Part shown: piece by piece, positions 5,292 through 7,843 of the stretch
Numbering within the stretch: position 1 is the first letter of the stretch
How the letters are laid out: every line of letters starts with the position of its first letter
Notes under the pieces: generated by a model
Databases searched by the model: none
Seen by the model: only the letters and a program-made list of their open reading frames with translations
What the model was told of the DNA's origin: nothing
DNA from: Rickettsiaceae bacterium 4572_127
Lineage (GTDB): Bacteria; Pseudomonadota; Alphaproteobacteria; Rs-D84; NBLK01
Direction of reading: 5' to 3'
DNA length: 7,843 nt
NCBI GenBank assembly: GCA_002084505.1
Contig: NBLK01000048.1
Span: 1 to 7,843, forward strand
Position numbers and translations under genes: made by a program

Positions 5292-6152
5292 TCAGCACAA
5301 AAACCGTAAAGGATTCGCAATACAAACTGAAGCCATCATTTGTTTTTTATCTAAAATTTCCACCCTTGCGTCACTAGATATTTTTTTTAAAGCAGAAACC
5401 ATAGCTTGTGGGTTTCTAGTTAATTTTACAGAACCTGCATCTGCCTGAAATTCTCTTCTCCGAGACAAGGCAAAACGAATCAAAGGAGCAATAAAATATC
5501 CAAAAACAAACATAATAATCGCTACAAAGAATAGAATCGCTACTAATCCATTGCCTTTTTTCTTTGAAGAACTTTTAACTTTTGTTCTTCTTAAAAGTCT
5601 AAAAAGCAACTCGGCTACAAAAGTGAAAAATCCGATTCCTGTAATTACTAACATCATTAGACGAACATCACGATGCAAAATATGTGACATCTCATGAGCT
5701 AAAACAGCCTCCAATTCATTTTTATTTAACTTTGCCAACAGTCCAGAAGTAACAGCAATACTAGATTTTTCAACTGTTCGTCCCGTAGCAAAAGCATTCA
5801 AAGAATCATCATCAATTATATAAATTTTAGGAGTTTTGGGAAGCCCAGAAGCAATCGCTAAATTATCAACGAGTCTATAAAGAGTGGCATTTTCTTTTCT
5901 CGTTATTGGCTTAGCTCCTGCAGAATTTAGCATCATTTTATCGCCTCTATAATAAGCAATAAGCATCCATAAAAATGCTCCAATTCCAATGTGAGGAAGT
6001 AAATCCAAAAGAAATAAACAATTTTCATCCTGTGCGAAATCTAATAAATAAACCGCTCCTGCAAATAATCCGACAAAAGACGCAGGCAGTAAAAAAACTA
6101 ATAAAATTGTTAAAAATCGATTCTTAGCAAGAGAATTATAGTAAGTTTTCAT
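5292..6152 (-). CDS. htpX: HtpX-like M48 membrane metalloprotease, C-terminus truncated
   Basis: A 286-residue zinc peptidase of family M48B, which in relatives degrades damaged membrane proteins, with the active site facing the cytoplasm. Hydrophobic segments lie at about 13-38 and 54-68, and two more at about 162-186 and 202-228. The zinc site is HEMSH (His153, Glu154, His157), with the third ligand Glu234 in REFQADAGSVKLT. LNAFATGR (118-125) and LAHEMSHILHRDVR are typical. The C-terminus reads MMASVCIANPL and then RFLC and a stop. Relatives go on for roughly 35-40 residues, including a conserved LFSTHPP-type motif and a final helix. These are absent in all three frames downstream, so the 3' end looks lost or replaced. 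The start overlaps the preceding DUF1653 gene by 17 bases and has an AAGGGGA-type ribosome site. Last gene of the frr operon. Confidence 0.85.
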   Translation of the reverse strand: MKTYYNSLAKNRFLTILLVFLLPASFVGLFAGAVYLLDFAQDENCLFLLDLLPHIGIGAFLWMLIAYYRGDKMMLNSAGAKPITRKENATLYRLVDNLAIASGLPKTPKIYIIDDDSLNAFATGRTVEKSSIAVTSGLLAKLNKNELEAVLAHEMSHILHRDVRLMMLVITGIGFFTFVAELLFRLLRRTKVKSSSKKKGNGLVAILFFVAIIMFVFGYFIAPLIRFALSRRREFQADAGSVKLTRNPQAMVSALKKISSDARVEILDKKQMMASVCIANPLRFLC

Positions 6153-6396
6153 TTGCTTTCCCCTTTGGCATGTGATTTTTTGTTTCTATAAATTGAAATC
6201 TAGGAATGATTTTTCCATCAATCTCTATATTCTCCAAAAACATTTTTTTAGGACGACACCATAATTTTCCATCATGTGTATATATAACTAATTCTTCTAA
6301 AGTTTCTGAATGCATTGCTTCTCCAATAACTACACAACTATGCCCTTTATAGTGTTTATATTGTCCCCATAAAAATAATTCATTATTAATTTTCAT
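6136..6396 (-). CDS. DUF1653 domain protein, function unknown
   Basis: An 86-residue soluble protein covering one DUF1653 domain at about residues 11-68. The family pattern is clear: GQYKHYKG (11-18), HSETLEELVIY (29-39), LWCRPKKMFLE (45-55) and DGKIIPRFQF (60-69). The role of this domain is not known to me. The start at 6396 lies five bases after the uppS stop, behind an AAAAGGA-like ribosome site. The 3' end overlaps the htpX start by 17 bases, so it is part of the frr-uppS-DUF1653-htpX transcript. The last dozen residues (NHMPKGKANENLL) lie beyond the domain and may exist mainly because the frame overlaps htpX. Confidence 0.85.
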   Translation of the reverse strand: MKINNELFLWGQYKHYKGHSCVVIGEAMHSETLEELVIYTHDGKLWCRPKKMFLENIEIDGKIIPRFQFIETKNHMPKGKANENLL

Positions 6397-6401
6397 TAAA
6401 A

Positions 6402-7088
6402 TTATCCTTTTCCATATCTACGATTACGAGTTTCAAATTCATCAATCGCAGAAATTAATTTTTCTTTATTCATATCTGGAAAGTCATATTTTGGAAAATA
6501 AAATTCACTATAACGACATTGCCAAAGCATAAAACCTGAGAGCCTTTGTTCGCCACTAGTTCTAATAATTAAATCTGGATTAGGAAGCCCATCAGTCCAA
6601 AGATATTTTTCAAAAGTTTTTTCATTAATTTCATCAGGAGAAAGTCCATCTGCAATAATTTGTTTTGTAGCCTCAATTATTTCTGTATGCCCACCATAAT
6701 TAAAGCAGATATTTACAATCATTCCCGTGTTATCAGCTGTGTCTTTTTCTAGTTTTTCGTAAATTTCAATTACATCTTTTGGAGCAGGTTTCGCTCGCAA
6801 TCCACACAATCTTAGCCTCACATTTTTATCTTTAAGTTTTGAAAAAGCCTTTTTTCCCCAAATGCGATTTAGTTTCATAAGCCATGCAACTTCTAATTCA
6901 GAACGATCAAAATTATCTACTCCCATGACCCAAAATGACATGACTGGAATTTTTAATTCTATTCCATTATTTATTAAAGCCTCAACAACATCGCCACCTT
7001 TTTGATGTCCTTTTAGTTCTGGTAATCCTTGCTTTCTCGCCCAACGGCGATTTCCGTCACAAATAATAGCTAAGTGTTTTAATTTCAT
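6402..7088 (-). CDS. uppS: Isoprenyl transferase / undecaprenyl diphosphate synthase
   Basis: A full-length 228-residue cis-prenyltransferase. It condenses isopentenyl diphosphate onto farnesyl diphosphate to make the C55 lipid carrier for peptidoglycan and other envelope polymers. Visible are AIICDGNRRWARKQG (7-21) with catalytic Asp11, GH at 27-28, NYGG (130-133), the diphosphate-binding RTSGEQRLSGFMLWQ (176-190), and YSEFYF with Glu195. The usual F-S-x-E-N-W-x-R loop is here V-M-G-V-D-N-F-D-R (54-62), and RLSN is RLSG, so the substrate loop diverges from the classical proteobacterial form. The start lies one base after the frr stop (TAAAATG). frr-uppS adjacency is common in bacteria, but the usual cdsA-dxr-rseP followers are replaced here by DUF1653 and htpX. 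Confidence 0.95.
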   Translation of the reverse strand: MKLKHLAIICDGNRRWARKQGLPELKGHQKGGDVVEALINNGIELKIPVMSFWVMGVDNFDRSELEVAWLMKLNRIWGKKAFSKLKDKNVRLRLCGLRAKPAPKDVIEIYEKLEKDTADNTGMIVNICFNYGGHTEIIEATKQIIADGLSPDEINEKTFEKYLWTDGLPNPDLIIRTSGEQRLSGFMLWQCRYSEFYFPKYDFPDMNKEKLISAIDEFETRNRRYGKG

Positions 7089-7089
7089 T

Positions 7090-7647
7090 TTATATTTCCA
7101 TAATTTCGTTAGCTTTTTTATTATTTATCTCGTCGATTTCTTTTGTATTTTTATCAGTTAGATCTTGAATTTGAGTTTCAAAACTCTTGCGATCGTCTTC
7201 GGAAATTTCTTTATTTTTTTCTGCTGTTTTAATAACATCCATTCCGTCTCGTCGAACATTTCTAATAGATGTTTTGCAATTTTCAGCATAAGAACTAGCC
7301 GTTTTCACTAAATCTTTTCGTCTTTCTTCTGTCAAAGAAGGCAGAGGAATTCTTATTAAAGTTCCATTGTTTTGAGGATTCAATCCTAATTCTGATTCTA
7401 TGATTGCCTTCATAACACTATCAATCATTCCTTTATCCCAAACACTTACACTTAAAGTTCTAGCATCAGGAACGGACAAGGATGCAACTTGACTCAAAGG
7501 AGTATCAGAGCCATAAGCAGAAACTTTTATTCCATCTAGTAAGTTTACGGATGCCCTGCCTGTTCTTAATCCCGAAAATTCTCTTTTCAAAATTTCAATA
7601 GCCTTAGACATTTTTGATGTTAACTCAGATTTTAATTCATTAAACAT
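7090..7647 (-). CDS. frr: Ribosome recycling factor
   Basis: A complete 185-residue RRF, which with EF-G splits the post-termination ribosome in the cytoplasm. Domain I is seen in the helical N-terminus with LRTGRASVNLLDGI (27-40), and in the C-terminal helices SSYAENCKTSIRNVRRDGMDVIKTAEKN and DRKSFETQIQDLTDKNTKEID. Between them lies domain II, with SVPDARTLSVSVWDKGM and ESELGLNPQNNGTLIRIPLPSLTEERR. Length and motifs are normal for the family. The start is fixed by AAGGAG five bases upstream (7653-7658). First gene of the frr-uppS-DUF1653-htpX operon. pyrH, often just upstream of frr, is not here; a promoter and AT-rich DNA precede the gene instead. Confidence 0.98.
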   Translation of the reverse strand: MFNELKSELTSKMSKAIEILKREFSGLRTGRASVNLLDGIKVSAYGSDTPLSQVASLSVPDARTLSVSVWDKGMIDSVMKAIIESELGLNPQNNGTLIRIPLPSLTEERRKDLVKTASSYAENCKTSIRNVRRDGMDVIKTAEKNKEISEDDRKSFETQIQDLTDKNTKEIDEINNKKANEIMEI

Positions 7648-7652
7648 AGCAT

Positions 7653-7658
7653 CTCCTT
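7653..7658 (-). promoter_or_regulatory. Shine-Dalgarno of frr
   Basis: AAGGAG on the minus strand, five bases before the frr ATG (7647-7645). Together with the AGGAGG of cmk it shows that this genome uses normal anti-16S sites. That makes their absence before the MotA-like gene noteworthy. Confidence 0.8.
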
Positions 7659-7677
7659 TTATTTTTCATCATTTCAT

Positions 7678-7706
7678 AATATAACAGCTTATTTTTTTAT
7701 TTCCAT
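7678..7706 (-). promoter_or_regulatory. Extended -10 promoter of the frr operon
   Basis: On the minus strand, TGT-TATATT (7686-7678) is an extended -10 element. The -35 position, 17 bp upstream (7706-7701), reads ATGGAA, a weak match. Transcription would start near 7671, giving a leader of about 24 nt with the AAGGAG ribosome site. This fits a separate promoter for frr in the absence of an adjacent pyrH. Confidence 0.5.
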
Positions 7707-7756
7707 TGTTTTTTTATTTTTTTCCAATATAGTTTTAATTACCCCCATTTACACAT

Positions 7757-7773
7757 TAAATGCGACACATTTA
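7757..7773. repeat. Small inverted repeat upstream of frr
   Basis: TAAATG and CATTTA flank the 5-bp centre CGACA. On the minus strand the 7-mer AATGTGT also occurs twice, 15 bp apart, across this site. It lies about 75 bp upstream of the predicted frr -10. It could be a weak regulator site, but short AT-rich repeats arise easily by chance. The rest of 7648-7843 is T- and A-rich with no supported gene. Confidence 0.2.
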
Positions 7774-7843
7774 GAACTTAAAAAAGCATAAAAAAAATTA
7801 AAAAAATGTGAAAAAAGTTTTGAAAAAGGTCAGTTATTTATGC

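Noticed and set aside
5292..5294. Recoding of TGA as Trp to extend HtpX
   Set aside because: The 38 codons after the TGA do not resemble the HtpX tail, and TGA acts as the stop in the ATGA overlap at 4122-4125.
7806..7843. Start of a plus-strand gene at the right edge
   Set aside because: The ATG at 7806 is followed at once by TGA. A GTG at 7808 opens 12 codons to the edge, too short and without a ribosome site to support a gene.

Overview
The window is about 7.8 kb of AT-rich bacterial chromosome. It looks alphaproteobacterial, from a low-GC and possibly genome-reduced lineage. The clues are an alphaproteobacterial-style pair of a MotA/ExbB-like protein and a TM/coiled-coil/OmpA protein, a BamE/OmlA lipoprotein with the alphaproteobacterial C-terminal pattern, a cold-shock protein of that group's type, and a Cmk with the ADIKFYLTADAEVRANRR signature. 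This assignment rests on protein resemblance recalled from family knowledge, not on a search. All recognised genes are core functions. I see no phage, transposase, CRISPR or toxin genes, and no tRNA or rRNA.

Layout. (1) 33-245, minus: a cold-shock protein with its own sigma70-like promoter at 328-355. (2) 409-2860, plus: bamE-like lipoprotein, ffh and cmk form a tight operon. bamE and ffh overlap by one base, and the Shine-Dalgarno of cmk overlaps the ffh stop. (3) 2861-3115: a 255-bp regulatory gap with two near-identical 21-bp palindromes, then a promoter and a perfect 13-bp inverted repeat that places the next start codon in its loop. (4) 3116-5186, plus: the MotA/TolQ/ExbB-like gene and the OmpA/MotB-like gene, joined by an ATGA overlap. 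The first is broken. It changes frame by -1 near 3670-3690, exactly where about 33 residues carrying the last transmembrane helix should lie. (5) 5187-5291: a short convergent gap with a GC-rich hairpin and two DnaA-box-like 9-mers. (6) 7647 down to 5292, minus: frr, uppS, a DUF1653 protein and an HtpX-like protease, nearly without gaps. The protease lacks its usual C-terminal THPP-containing tail. (7) 7648-7843: the frr promoter and leader, then AT-rich sequence with no supported gene.

Functional themes. The genes serve the cell envelope and translation: outer-membrane assembly (BamE), co-translational membrane targeting (Ffh), nucleotide supply (Cmk), a proposed envelope-spanning ion-driven complex anchored to peptidoglycan (MotA-like/OmpA-like), lipid carrier synthesis for peptidoglycan (UppS), membrane proteostasis (HtpX) and ribosome recycling (Frr).

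The parts most worth a second look are the compact control region before the MotA-like gene, the disrupted MotA-like gene beside an intact partner, and the truncated htpX. The two gene breaks flank the OmpA-like gene within about 1.7 kb. They could be real gene decay or assembly errors, and the sequence alone does not decide.
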